From assembly GCA_963765705.1 (NCBI GenBank), contig CAVXXJ010000008.1, forward strand, positions 372,001-436,000: a DNA stretch of 64,000 nt, written 5' to 3'. The notes under the pieces were generated by a model that was not told where the DNA came from, did not search any database, and saw nothing but the letters and a program-made list of their open reading frames with translations. The stretch comes from Gaiellasilicea sp963765705. GTDB lineage: Bacteria; Actinomycetota; Thermoleophilia; Gaiellales; Gaiellaceae. Below, piece by piece: positions 26,780-36,800 of the stretch. Position numbers and translations under genes: made by a program. The stretch's first letter is position 1; every line of letters starts with the position of its first letter.

Positions 26780-29146
26780 TCAGTTTTGACGGTCGCCGGC
26801 TGCCGGCAGCTCGACGACGAACGTCGAGCCCTGGTCCAGCTTCGACTCGACCCAGATCTTGCCGTCCATCCGGCGCACCAGCTCGCGGCAGATGTAGAGG
26901 CCCAGCCCGGTGCCCCCTATCCCGCGCGTCATGTCGGGGTCGAGGCGGTAGAACTTCTCGAAGATCCGGCGGTGCTCCGAGGCCGGGATGCCGAGGCCGC
27001 TGTCCTCGATCGAGAACCGGATCGCGCTGTCGCCGTTCGTGACCGAGACCGCGACGACGCCCCCTTCAGGGGAGTACTTGATCGCGTTGTCGAGCAGGTT
27101 CACGAGCACCTGGCGGAGCTGGCCAGGATCGGCGACGATGTTCAGCACCTCTTTCGGCGTGCGCAGCACGAGCTCGACCGCTGGAGGGAGATGCGTGCGA
27201 GCCGCCTCGACGACGCCGCCCGCCAGCTCAACCGGATCGCAGCTCTCGATCGACACCGGCATCTGGCCGGCGTCGAGCCGTCCGGCGATGAGCAGGTCGT
27301 TGACGATCGTTCCAAGCCGGTCGGACTCGGAGGCGATCACGCCGAGGAGCTGGTCCTGGATCTCGGGATCGAGCTCGATGTCCGTGCGCCGGATCGTCTG
27401 GGCCGAGCCGTAGATCGCGGCCAGCGGTGTCCGTAGCTCGTGCGAGACGGTGGCGACGAACTCCGCCTTGATCTCCTCGAGCGCGCGCTCCTCGGTCAGG
27501 TCGCGGAACGCGTAGACGGTGCCCTCCTCGAAGCCGACGCCCGATCCGGAGATCCAGAGCTCGCGGCCGCCGAACTCGACCGGCACGGTCTCGGCCCGGA
27601 CGGGATCGCCGGGCTTGCTCGCGATCGGGATCAGCGGCGAGATCTCGCTCCAGCCCTTGACGACCTCCTCGATCGGCTTCCCGAGCACGTCCGCTTCCGG
27701 CACGCCGGTGATCGTTCCGGCAGCCGTGTTCCAGAGCCGGATCACGCCGCCGGTGTCGACGAGGACGACGCCGTCGCCGACGGCCTCGAGCGCCCGCGCC
27801 GCACGCCCCATCCGCTCGGCCTCGGCATAGAGGCGGGCGTTGTCGATCGCGGAGGCGGCGTGCCGGGCGAGCTCCTGGGCGAGCGTCAGGTCGTCCTCCG
27901 AGTACACCCGCTCCGATTCGGCGGTGACGAGGCTGATCGAGCCGAACACCTCGCCGCGGGCGACGAGGGGCACGGTGACGTAGGAGCGCGGTACGAGCGT
28001 GCGGGCGATCTCGAGCTGGCGCTCGTCGAAGCCGAAGGTCGCGAGCGCAGCGTCGTCGATGTCACGGACGAGCACAGGCGTCTGCGTGCGGATCGCTGTC
28101 GCGCCGGCGGCCTCGGAGGCCGCGAGCATTGCCTCCTGCAGCTCCCGCGCGAGAGCCATCTTGAGCGGGTCGACGTGCTCGAGCGCGAGGCGCTCGAGCC
28201 GGCCGCCGACGAAGATGTCGACGGCGCACCAGTCTGCGATCCGGGGCACCGCGAGCCGCGCGACGTCGGTGAGCGTCTGCTCGTAGTCGAGCGAGCTGCC
28301 GAGCACCCAGCCCGCCTCGGCGAGGAAGGTCTGCCGATCCTCGGCGAGCCTGCGGTCCTCGATGTCGGTGGCCGACCCGACCCAGCCCGTCACGTTGCCC
28401 TTGTCGTCCTTCTGGCAGACCGCGCGGCCGAGGTGCCAGCGGTACGACCCGTCGGCGCGCCGGAACCGATACTCGATCTCAAACGGCTCGCCGGTTGCCT
28501 GCGACAGCTTCCAGCGCTCCTCCATCGCTGGAATGTCGTCGGGGTGAACCACGGTCCTGGCATGCACCTCGGCGCCGCGGGTCATCCCGGTGTACTCGAA
28601 CCAGCGCTCGTTGTAGAAGACGACTCTTCCGTCGGCGTCCGTCGTCCAGAGGATCTGTGGCACGGCGTCCGCCAGGGACGTGTACCGCTCCTCGCTCTCC
28701 CGCTCGAGCGCGCTGATCTCCTGCTCCTTGAGCAGCGCGTCCTGTCGCCTGATCTCGACCGTCTTCTGCCAGAGATCGATGAAGACCGCGACCTTCGCCC
28801 GCAGGATGTGCGGCTCGAACGGCTTCATCAGATAGTCGACCGCGCCGGCGTCGTAGCCGCGGAAGATGTGCTCCGCGTCCTTGGAGATCGCCGTCAGGAA
28901 GATGATCGGGACGTGGCGGGTCCGCTCGCGCTGCTTGATCAGCTCGGCCGTCTGGAACCCGTCCAGGCCGGGCATCTGAACGTCGAGCAGGATCGCGGCG
29001 AACTCGTCCTGGAGCAGGTGCCGCAGCGCCTCCTCGCCCGACTCCGCGCGGACGAGCTCCTGGCCGAGCGGCTCGAGGAGCGCCTCGAGCGCGAGCAGGT
29101 TCTCCGGCCTGTCGTCGACCAGGAGGAGCTTGGCGCGTGCGCTCAC
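26780..29146 (-). CDS. REC-PAS-GAF-PAS sensor histidine kinase
   Basis: Soluble kinase of 788 residues: N-terminal receiver (LLLVDDRPENLLALEALLEP, Asp in ILLDVQMPGLDG, Lys in YLMKPFEPH), PAS/PAC domain (about 150-265), GAF domain (about 275-430), a second PAS domain, then HisKA (FVATVSHELRTPLAAIYG) and HATPase (VNLLDNAIKYSPEGG and GIGGTGLGLYICRELV). This receiver-first type often works with CheB/CheR-like enzymes. The GTG at 29146 lies in the stem of a hairpin whose loop carries the ribosome site, so translation may be regulated. It is downstream of cheR-cheB on the same strand. Confidence 0.88.
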   Translation of the reverse strand: MSARAKLLLVDDRPENLLALEALLEPLGQELVRAESGEEALRHLLQDEFAAILLDVQMPGLDGFQTAELIKQRERTRHVPIIFLTAISKDAEHIFRGYDAGAVDYLMKPFEPHILRAKVAVFIDLWQKTVEIRRQDALLKEQEISALERESEERYTSLADAVPQILWTTDADGRVVFYNERWFEYTGMTRGAEVHARTVVHPDDIPAMEERWKLSQATGEPFEIEYRFRRADGSYRWHLGRAVCQKDDKGNVTGWVGSATDIEDRRLAEDRQTFLAEAGWVLGSSLDYEQTLTDVARLAVPRIADWCAVDIFVGGRLERLALEHVDPLKMALARELQEAMLAASEAAGATAIRTQTPVLVRDIDDAALATFGFDERQLEIARTLVPRSYVTVPLVARGEVFGSISLVTAESERVYSEDDLTLAQELARHAASAIDNARLYAEAERMGRAARALEAVGDGVVLVDTGGVIRLWNTAAGTITGVPEADVLGKPIEEVVKGWSEISPLIPIASKPGDPVRAETVPVEFGGRELWISGSGVGFEEGTVYAFRDLTEERALEEIKAEFVATVSHELRTPLAAIYGSAQTIRRTDIELDPEIQDQLLGVIASESDRLGTIVNDLLIAGRLDAGQMPVSIESCDPVELAGGVVEAARTHLPPAVELVLRTPKEVLNIVADPGQLRQVLVNLLDNAIKYSPEGGVVAVSVTNGDSAIRFSIEDSGLGIPASEHRRIFEKFYRLDPDMTRGIGGTGLGLYICRELVRRMDGKIWVESKLDQGSTFVVELPAAGDRQN

Positions 29147-29170
29147 GGGCCAGTCCTCTGGCCCGTGAGC
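29141..29170 (-). promoter_or_regulatory. Start-codon hairpin of the kinase gene (SD in loop, GTG in stem)
   Basis: GCTCACGGGCCAG (29141-29153) pairs perfectly with CTGGCCCGTGAGC (29158-29170) over a 4-base loop. In the mRNA (minus strand) the loop reads AGGA, the core of the Shine-Dalgarno sequence, and the GTG start (29146-29144) is buried in the 3' arm. This layout suits control of translation by RNA folding. Confidence 0.65.
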
Positions 29171-29182
29171 CGGGGAGGGGGC

Positions 29183-29208
29183 GTGGGGGAACCGGGAGGT
29201 TCCCCCAC
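29183..29208. repeat. 11-bp stem hairpin, middle of three
   Basis: GTGGGGGAACC (29183-29193) pairs with GGTTCCCCCAC (29198-29208), loop GGGA. Its core (GGGGGAACC) resembles the third hairpin (GGGGGAAAC), suggesting a shared origin or shared function in the cheB-kinase gap. Confidence 0.7.
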
Positions 29209-29228
29209 ACGAGATGAGAAGAAGGGGG

Positions 29229-29259
29229 CTCGCGGGGGAAACATGGTTTCCCCCGCGAG
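29229..29259 (-). terminator. 14-bp stem hairpin after cheB (terminator/attenuator candidate)
   Basis: CTCGCGGGGGAAAC (29229-29242) pairs perfectly with GTTTCCCCCGCGAG (29246-29259), loop ATG. On the minus strand it follows the cheB stop (29283) by 23 bases and is followed by CCCCCTTCTTCTCATCTC, a weak pyrimidine tail. It may reduce read-through from cheR-cheB into the kinase. Confidence 0.6.
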
Positions 29260-29282
29260 AGCGCGCCGTAGGTGCGCGACGG

Positions 29283-29849
29283 TCACTGGCAGCACAACCC
29301 GTAGAGGAACGGCCCGATCTCCTCGAGCGGTAGGACTGCATCGGCCTGCGCCGCCGCGATCGCCGCTTCCGGCATCGCCTTCCTCGTCGCCGTCCTCGGG
29401 TCCTGCACGATCCCGACGCCGCCGTTCCGCTTGATCGCGGCGAGCCCGGCCGCGCCGTCCTCGTTCGCGCCCGTGAGCACGATCCCGATCGCGCGCTCTC
29501 GGTAGGCCTCGGCCACCGACTCGAAGAGGACGTCGATCGAGGGCCGTGCGAACTGGACGCGGACGTCGACGGAGAGGGCGAATCGCGAACCGTCGACGAG
29601 GAGGTGGTAGTCCGCGGGAGCGACATAGACATGCCTCGGCTCGACCGGCTCCTTGTCGTGTGGCTCCGAGACGAGGCGCGCGATGTGCCGCTGCAGCAGC
29701 GCCTCGAGCCCGCCTCTGGGCGACTCGGGGGATCGGTGCTGCGCGATCACGATCGCCTGGTCGAGCTCGGCCGGTATTCCCTCCAGCAAGGTTCCCACCG
29801 CCTGCAGCCCTCCCCAGGACGCCCCGATCGCGATCACCTCGTAGGTCAT
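29283..29849 (-). CDS. cheB: CheB-type protein-glutamate methylesterase domain protein
   Basis: 188 residues, only the methylesterase domain without the usual N-terminal receiver. The catalytic triad is visible: Ser in IGASWGG, His in AQHRSPES, Asp in GANEDGAAG. Such stand-alone domains remove methyl groups (or deamidate Gln) from sensory proteins. The ATG at 29849 overlaps the cheR stop by 4 bases. No chemoreceptor, CheW or CheA is in the window, so the target may be one of the HAMP-array or PAS kinases beside it. Confidence 0.88.
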   Translation of the reverse strand: MTYEVIAIGASWGGLQAVGTLLEGIPAELDQAIVIAQHRSPESPRGGLEALLQRHIARLVSEPHDKEPVEPRHVYVAPADYHLLVDGSRFALSVDVRVQFARPSIDVLFESVAEAYRERAIGIVLTGANEDGAAGLAAIKRNGGVGIVQDPRTATRKAMPEAAIAAAQADAVLPLEEIGPFLYGLCCQ

Positions 29850-30694
29850 CGAACCTTCTTGTACAGCCGCTCTTCGGCGTCGAGCTCCTCGAACGAGCCC
29901 TCGTGCGGAGAGAACCTGACTGTTTCCTTCTGCCCAAGCGCCAGGACCCCGAACATCGCGAGGCTCTCGTAGAAGAGCCGATGCACGTGCTCCTGCAGCG
30001 TCTGGGCGAAGTAGATCATCACGTTGCGGCACGTGATCACGTGAAACTCGTTGAACGCGGCATCCGAGACGAGGTTGTGCTGTGCGAAGACGACCCCGTC
30101 GACGAGCGAGCCGGCGAAGCGCGCGCCGTCGTAGCGGGCGACGTAGTACTCGGAGAACGAGCGCGTGCCGCCGGCTCGGATGTAGTTCTGCGTGTACTCC
30201 TTCATCTTGTCGAGCGGGAACACGCCGAGGCGGGCGACGTCGATCACGGCTTCGTTGATGTCGGTCGCATAGACGCGCACGCGGTCGGCGAGGCCCTCCT
30301 CGGCGAGCAGGATCGCGAGCGAGTAGACCTCCTCGCCCGTGGAGCAGCCGGCGACCCAGAGGCGCGAGAACGGGTAGGTCCGCAACACGGGCACGACCTT
30401 CTCGCGGAACGCGAGGTAGAACGAGGGATCGCGGAACATCGCGGTCACGTTCACCGAGAGGTCGAGCAGAAGACGTTCCATCACGGCCGGGTCGTGCAGG
30501 ATCAGGTTCTGAAGGGCGGAGACCGTCTCGACGTTCTCCCCGTCCATCCGCCGGCGCAGGCGCCGCTTCAGCGATGCGGGCGCGTACTCGCGAAAGTCGA
30601 AGCCGTACCGGCGGTAGATCCCCTCCAGCAGCAGCTCGAGCTCCAGTTGCTCCAGCTCGAGCTGCTCACCTCTATCGAGATGGGCGGGCGGCAA
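29846..30694 (-). CDS. cheR: CheR-type SAM-dependent protein-glutamate methyltransferase
   Basis: 282 residues. A short N-terminal helical domain (YRRYGFDFREYAPASLKRRLRRRM) precedes the SAM-binding fold: LWVAGCSTGEEVYSLAILL (motif I), VYATDINEAVIDVAR (acidic loop), and the CRNVMIYF motif typical of CheR. TTG start at 30694 by frame and length; no ATG lies nearby. The gap to the giant kinase gene upstream is 145 bases and contains no clear promoter. With cheB it forms a methylation pair whose likely substrates are the adjacent kinases. Confidence 0.9.
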   Translation of the reverse strand: MPPAHLDRGEQLELEQLELELLLEGIYRRYGFDFREYAPASLKRRLRRRMDGENVETVSALQNLILHDPAVMERLLLDLSVNVTAMFRDPSFYLAFREKVVPVLRTYPFSRLWVAGCSTGEEVYSLAILLAEEGLADRVRVYATDINEAVIDVARLGVFPLDKMKEYTQNYIRAGGTRSFSEYYVARYDGARFAGSLVDGVVFAQHNLVSDAAFNEFHVITCRNVMIYFAQTLQEHVHRLFYESLAMFGVLALGQKETVRFSPHEGSFEELDAEERLYKKVR

Positions 30695-30839
30695 TTAGCG
30701 CACTCCCGGATGACGACCCAGACACTGCGCCAGGAACCACCCTCGACCTTGCCAAGGCAACCGGCCTTGGCCGCGGCCGAGTGTGGCCCCTGGCTTGGTC
30801 TGGATCGCCCCCGCGAGCACGCCAATCACCGCCCGACCA

Positions 30840-33800
30840 TCACTGGTAGAGCCACACGCGCATCAGGGAGAGAAGCTGGTCGGTGTCGACCGGCTTCGTG
30901 ATGTAGTCGGAGGCGCCTGCGGCGATCGAGCGCTCTCGGTCGCCCTTCATCGCCTTCGCCGTCAGCGCGATGATCGGCAGCTTCTCGAACTCGGGCAGCT
31001 TCCGGATCGCCTGCGTCGTCTCGTAGCCGTCCATCTCCGGCATCATCACGTCCATCAGGATCAGATCGACGTCGCCTGCCGAGAGGAGGGCTTCGATCCC
31101 CTCGCGGCCGTTCTCTGCGAACAGCACGTCCATCCCGTTCGCCTCGAGCGCACTCGTCAGCGCGAAGACGTTCCGGACGTCGTCGTCGACGATCAGCACC
31201 TTCTTGCCGATGAAGAGCGCATCCGTGTTGTGCAGTTGCTCGAGCATCCTCCGCTTCGAGTCGGGAAGCTTCGACTCGACCCGGTGCAGGAAGAGCGAGG
31301 TCTCGTCGAGCAGGCGCTCCGGCGAGCGGGCGTCCTTGACGACGATCGTCTCGGCGTAGCGCTTCAGCTTCGTCTCCTCGCGCCTCGTCAGCTCCTTGCC
31401 GGTGTAGACGATCACCGGCAGGCTGTGCGACCGCTCGTCGGTCTTGACCTTCTCGAGCAGCGCGAAGCCGGTCATCTTCGGCAGCTTCAGGTCGAGCACC
31501 ATGCAGTCGAACGGCGTGTCGGAGTCGAGCGCGGCGAGCGCCTCCTCCGACGAGCCGACGGCGACGATCTCGACGTCCCCGTCTCCCCCGACGAGCTCGA
31601 CGATCGCCTCCCGCTGCGTCTCGTCGTCGTCCACCACGAGCAGCCGGCGCACGTCGCGGTTGATGAAGGACTCGATCCCGCCGAAGACCGCTTCCAGGGC
31701 CTCAGCGGACGCAGGCTTCTGGAGGAAGGCCGCCGCGCCGGCCATCAGCGCCGGCTGCATCTCGTCGACGCCGGAGACGATGTGCACCGGGATGTGCCGG
31801 GTCGCGGGATGCCGCTTGAGCCGGTCGAGCACGGTCCAGCCGTCGAGCACGGGCAGGCTCATGTCGAGCACGATCGCGTCCGGGCGGAACTCGCGTGCGA
31901 GCGCCAGCCCGGTATCTCCGCGCAGCGCCACGATTCCCTTGAAGCCGCGCTCCCGCGCGATCTCCAGCTCGGTGCGGGCGAAGTCGGCGTCGTCCTCGAC
32001 GATCAGCACCACGCGATCGCCCGCCTCGATCGAGTCGCGGTCGTCGGTCACCTCACTCGGCATCAGCAGAGAGAGGTCGAGGGCGTCGAGCCCCTGCTCG
32101 TCGAGCACGGCCTCGCCCCCGTTCGCCGCGTGCGGAATCGCGGCCGTCGCCGGCGTCAGCCCGGCCGTGACGGCGCGCAGGATGTCCGCACCGGTCTCGG
32201 CCCGCGGGTGCTCGACGTAGCGGTCGGGCAGATAGAGCGTGAAGATGCTCCCCGTGCCGGGCGTCGACTCGACGTGGATCTCGCCGCCGAGCAGGCGGGC
32301 GATCTCGCGGCTGATCGAGAGGCCGAGCCCGGTGCCGCCGTAGCGGCGGCTTGTCGTGCCGTCCGCCTGCTGGAACGCCTCGAAGATCAGGCGCAGCTTG
32401 TTGGCGGCGATCCCGACGCCGGTGTCCTCGACTGAGAAGCCGACCACGTGCTCTGCGTTCGCGAGTGTGTCGCCGGCGAACTGGCGCTCCGGCGGCGCCT
32501 GCGCGACCCGGAGCACGACGCCGCCCGTCTCGGTGAACTTGAACGCGTTCGAGAGCAGGTTCTTCAACACCTGCTGGAGCCGTTGCTGGTCGGTGACGAT
32601 CACCGGGAGGGCGCTCTCCGCGAAATCGAGCTCGAACGAGAGGCTCTTCTCCTCGGCGACCGGCGCGAACGAACGCTCGAGCGCGCCGAGCTCGTCGGCC
32701 ACCGACACCTCGGCGACGTGCAGGTCCATCTTCCCCGCCTCGACCTTCGACAGGTCGAGGATGTCGTTGATCAGCCCGAGCAGCTCGGCGCCCGCGTTGT
32801 GGATCGTGTTGGCGAACTCGATCTGCTTCTCGGTCAGGTTGCCGCCCGGGTTGTCGCCGAGCAGCTTCGCCAGGATCAACAGCGAGTTGAGCGGCGTCCG
32901 CAGCTCGTGCGACATGTTCGCGAGGAACTCGGACTTGTACCGCGACGAGAGTGCGAGTTGCTCCGCCTTCTCCTCCAGTGCCTTGCGCGCTTCCTCGATC
33001 TCGGTGTTCTTGATCTCGATCCGGTGGTTCTGCTCCTCGAGCTGCTGCGAGCGCTCCTCGAGCTCCTCGTTCGTCTGCTGCAGCTCCTCCTGCTGTGTCT
33101 GCAGCAGCTCCTCGGACGCGCGGAGCGTGGCCGTCTGGGCCTCGAGCTCTGCGTTCGAGCGCCGCAGCTCGTCCTGCTGCGCCTGCAGCTCCTCGGACTG
33201 GCTCTGCAGGTCCTGGGTCAGTGACTGCGACTGGAGGAGCAGCTCTTCCGTGCGCGTGTTCGCGTTGATCGTGTTCAGGACGACGCCGATCGACTCCGAC
33301 AGCTGGTCGAGGAACGTCTGCTGGATCTCCGTGAACGGCGCGAAGGAGGCGAGCTCGATCACGGCCATCACCGTCTCCTCGAACAGGACGGGGAAGACGA
33401 TCAGGCTCGTCGGGGCGGCCTCGCCGAGGCCCGACGAGATCTTGATGTAGTCCTCGGGCGCCTGCGTGATCACGATCGCCTTCCGCTCGAGCGCGGCTTG
33501 GCCGACCAGTGCCTCACCGATCTTGAAGCGATTGGAGAGCGCCTTGCGCTCCTTGTAGCCGTAGGTCGCGATCAACAGCAGCTCGGTCCGCTCGTCCTCG
33601 GCTCCACCGTCAACCCCGGTGTCCTCGGCGACGTAGAACGCGCCGTGGTGAGCGGCGACGAGCGGCGTCACCTCGCTCATCATCAGCCGGGCGACCGTTT
33701 TCTGGTCGCGCTGCCCCTGCAGCATCCCCGAGAAGCGGGCGAGGTTGGAGTTGAGCCAGTCCTGCGCGGCGTTGCGCTCGGTCGTCTCGCGCAGGTTGCC

Positions 33801-36800
33801 GATCATCTGGTTGATGTTGTCCTTGAGGTCCGAGACCTCGCCGGCGGCCTCGACGGTGATCGTCCGCGTCAGGTCGCCCTGGGTGACGGCCGTCGACACG
33901 TCCGCGATTGCGCGCAGCTGCGTGGTCAGCGTCTCGGCGAGCTGGTTGACGTTGTCGGTCAGGCCCTTCCAGACGCCGGAGACGCCTTCGACCTGAGCCT
34001 GGACTCCGAGCTTGCCCTCGGTGCCGACCTCCTGCGCGACGCGGGTGACCTCGGCGGCGAAGGTCGAGAGCTGGTCGACCATCGTGTTGATCGTCCCGGC
34101 GAGCTGCGCGACCTCGCCCTTCGCTGCGACGGTGATCTTCTGGGAGAGATCGCCCTTCGCGACGGCGGTCGTCACGTCCGCGATCGCGCGTACCTGATCG
34201 GTGAGGTTGTTCGCGAGCAGGTTGACGTTCTCGGTCAGGTCCTTCCAGGTGCCGGAGACTCCGGCGACCTCGGCCTGGCCTCCCAGCCTGCCCTCCGTGC
34301 CGACCTCCTTGGCGACGCGGGTCACCTCGGCCGCGAAAGCGGAGAGCTGGTCGACCATGGTGTTGATCGTGTCCTTGAGCTCGAGCACCTCTCCCTTGAC
34401 GTCCACGGTCACCTTCTTGGAGAGGTCGCCGTTCGCGACGGCGGTCGTCACGGTGGCGATGTTCCGCACCTGCTCGGTGAGGATGTAGACCATGAAGTTG
34501 ACGCTGTCGGTCAGGTCTTTCCACGTGCCCGACACACCCTCGACCGTCGCCTGACCGCCGAGGCGGCCCTCCGAGCCGACCTCGCGCGCGACGCGCGTCA
34601 CCTCGGACGCGAACGCGCGCAGCTGGTCGACCATCGTGTTGATCGTGTCCTTGAGCTCGAAGATCTCGCCCTTGGCGTCGACGGAGATCTTCTTCGAGAG
34701 GTCGCCGTTTGCGACCGCGGTCGTGACCTCGGCGATGTTGCGGACCTGCTCCGTCAGCGACCCTGCCATGAAGTTCACGTTGTCGGTGAGGTCGCGCCAG
34801 GTTCCGGAGACGCCCTTCACCTGGGCCTGGCCGCCGAGCTTGCCCTCGGTGCCGACCTCGCGGGCGACGCGGGTCACCTCGCCGGCGAAGGCGGAGAGCT
34901 GGTCGACCATCGTGTTGATCGTCGACGCGAGCTGCGCCACCTCGCCCTTGGCCTCGACGGTGATCTTGCGCGAGAGGTCGCCCTGGGCGACCGCCGTCGT
35001 CACCTCGGCGATGTTCCGCACCTGGTCTGTGAGGTTGTTCGCGAGCGTGTTCACGTTCTCGGTCAGCCCGCGCCAGGTTCCGGAGACGCCCTCGACCTGC
35101 GCCTGGCCGCCGAGCTTGCCCTCGGTGCCGACCTCCTTCGCGACGCGGGTCACCTCGGCGGCGAAGCTCGAGAGCTGATCGACCATCGTGTTGATCGTCG
35201 ACTTCAGCTCCGCGATCTCGCCCTTCACGTCGACGGTGACCTTTTTCGAGAGGTCGCCGTTCGCGACGGCCGTCGTCACCTCGGCGATGTTGCGCACCTG
35301 CGCGGTGAGCGAGCTCGCCATGGTGTTCACGTTGTGCGTCAGGTCGCGCCAGACGCCAGAGACGTCCACGACCTCGGCCTCGACGCCCAGCTTCCCCTCC
35401 GTGCCGACCTCGCGGGCGACGCGCGTCACCTCGCCGGCGAACGCCGAGAGCTGGTCGACCATCGTGTTGATCGTCCCCTTCAGCTCTGCGATCTCGCCCT
35501 TCGCGTCGACGGTGATCTTTTGCGAGAGGTCGCCCTTCGCGACGGCGGTCGTCACGTCGGCGATCGCGCGCACCTGCCCGGTGAGGTTGTTCGCGAGCAG
35601 GTTGACGTTGTCGGTCAGGCCCCGCCACGTCCCGAGGACGCCCTCGACCTGCGCCTGGCCGCCGAGGATCCCGTCCGTGCCGACCTCCTTCGCGACGCGG
35701 GTCACCTCGGCCGCGAAGCTGGAGAGCTGGTCGACCATCGTGTTGATCGTCGACGCGAGCTGGGCGATCTCGCCCTTCGTCTCGATCGTGATCTTCTGCG
35801 TCAGGTCGCCGCGGGCGACCGCGGTCGTCACCTCGGCGATCGAGCGCACCTGGGCGGTCAGGTTGTCGGCCATCAGGTTCACGTTCTCGGTCAGACCGCG
35901 CCAGGTTCCGGAGACGCCCTTCACCTGGGCCTGGCCCCCGAGCTTGCCCTCGGTGCCGACCTCGCGGGCGACCCGGGTCACCTCGGCGGCGAAGCTCGAC
36001 AGCTGGTCGACCATCGTGTTGATCGTCGACTTGAGCTCGAGCACCTCGCCCTTCGCGTCGACGGTGATCTTCTTCGAGAGATCGCCCTCGGCGACCGCGG
36101 TCGTGACCTCGGCGATGTTCCGCACCTGGTCTGTGAGGTTGTTCGCGAGCGTGTTCACGTTCTCGGTCAGCCCGCGCCAGGTCCCTGAGACGCCTTCGAC
36201 CTGCGCCTGGCCGCCGAGGCGGCCCTCGGTGCCGACCTCGCGGGCGACGCGAGTCACCTCGGCGGCGAACGCCGAGAGCTGGTCGACCATCGTGTTGATC
36301 GTGTCCTTGAGCTCGAGGATCTCGCCCTTGACGTCGACGGTGATCTTCTTCGAGAGGTCGCCGTTCGCGACAGCCGTCGTGACGAGCGCGATGTTGCGCA
36401 CCTGCGAGGTGAGGTTGCCGGCGAGCGTGTTCACGTTGTCGGTCAGGTCCTCCCACACGCCGGAGACGCCCTCGACAGTCGCCTGGCCGCCGAGCTTGCC
36501 CTCGGTGCCGACCTCGCGGGCAACGCGGGTGACCTCGGCCGCAAACGAGCGCAGCTGGTCGACCATCGTGTTGACGGTCTCCTTCACCTCGAGCACCTCG
36601 CCGCGAACCTCGACGGTGATCTTCTTCGAAAGGTCGCCCTGCGCGACTGCGGTCGTCACCTCGGCGATGTTTCGGACTTGGTCGGTGAGGTTGTCGGCGA
36701 GCGTGTTCACGTTCTCGGTCAGGTCCTTCCAGACGCCGGAAACGCCTTCGACCTGGGCCTGGCCGCCGAGCTTGCCGTCGGTGCCGACCTCCTTCGCGAC

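Noticed and set aside
27440..29434. Plus-strand frame of 664 codons opposite the REC-PAS-GAF kinase
   Set aside because: Antisense shadow of a GC-rich gene; the minus strand has all kinase motifs.
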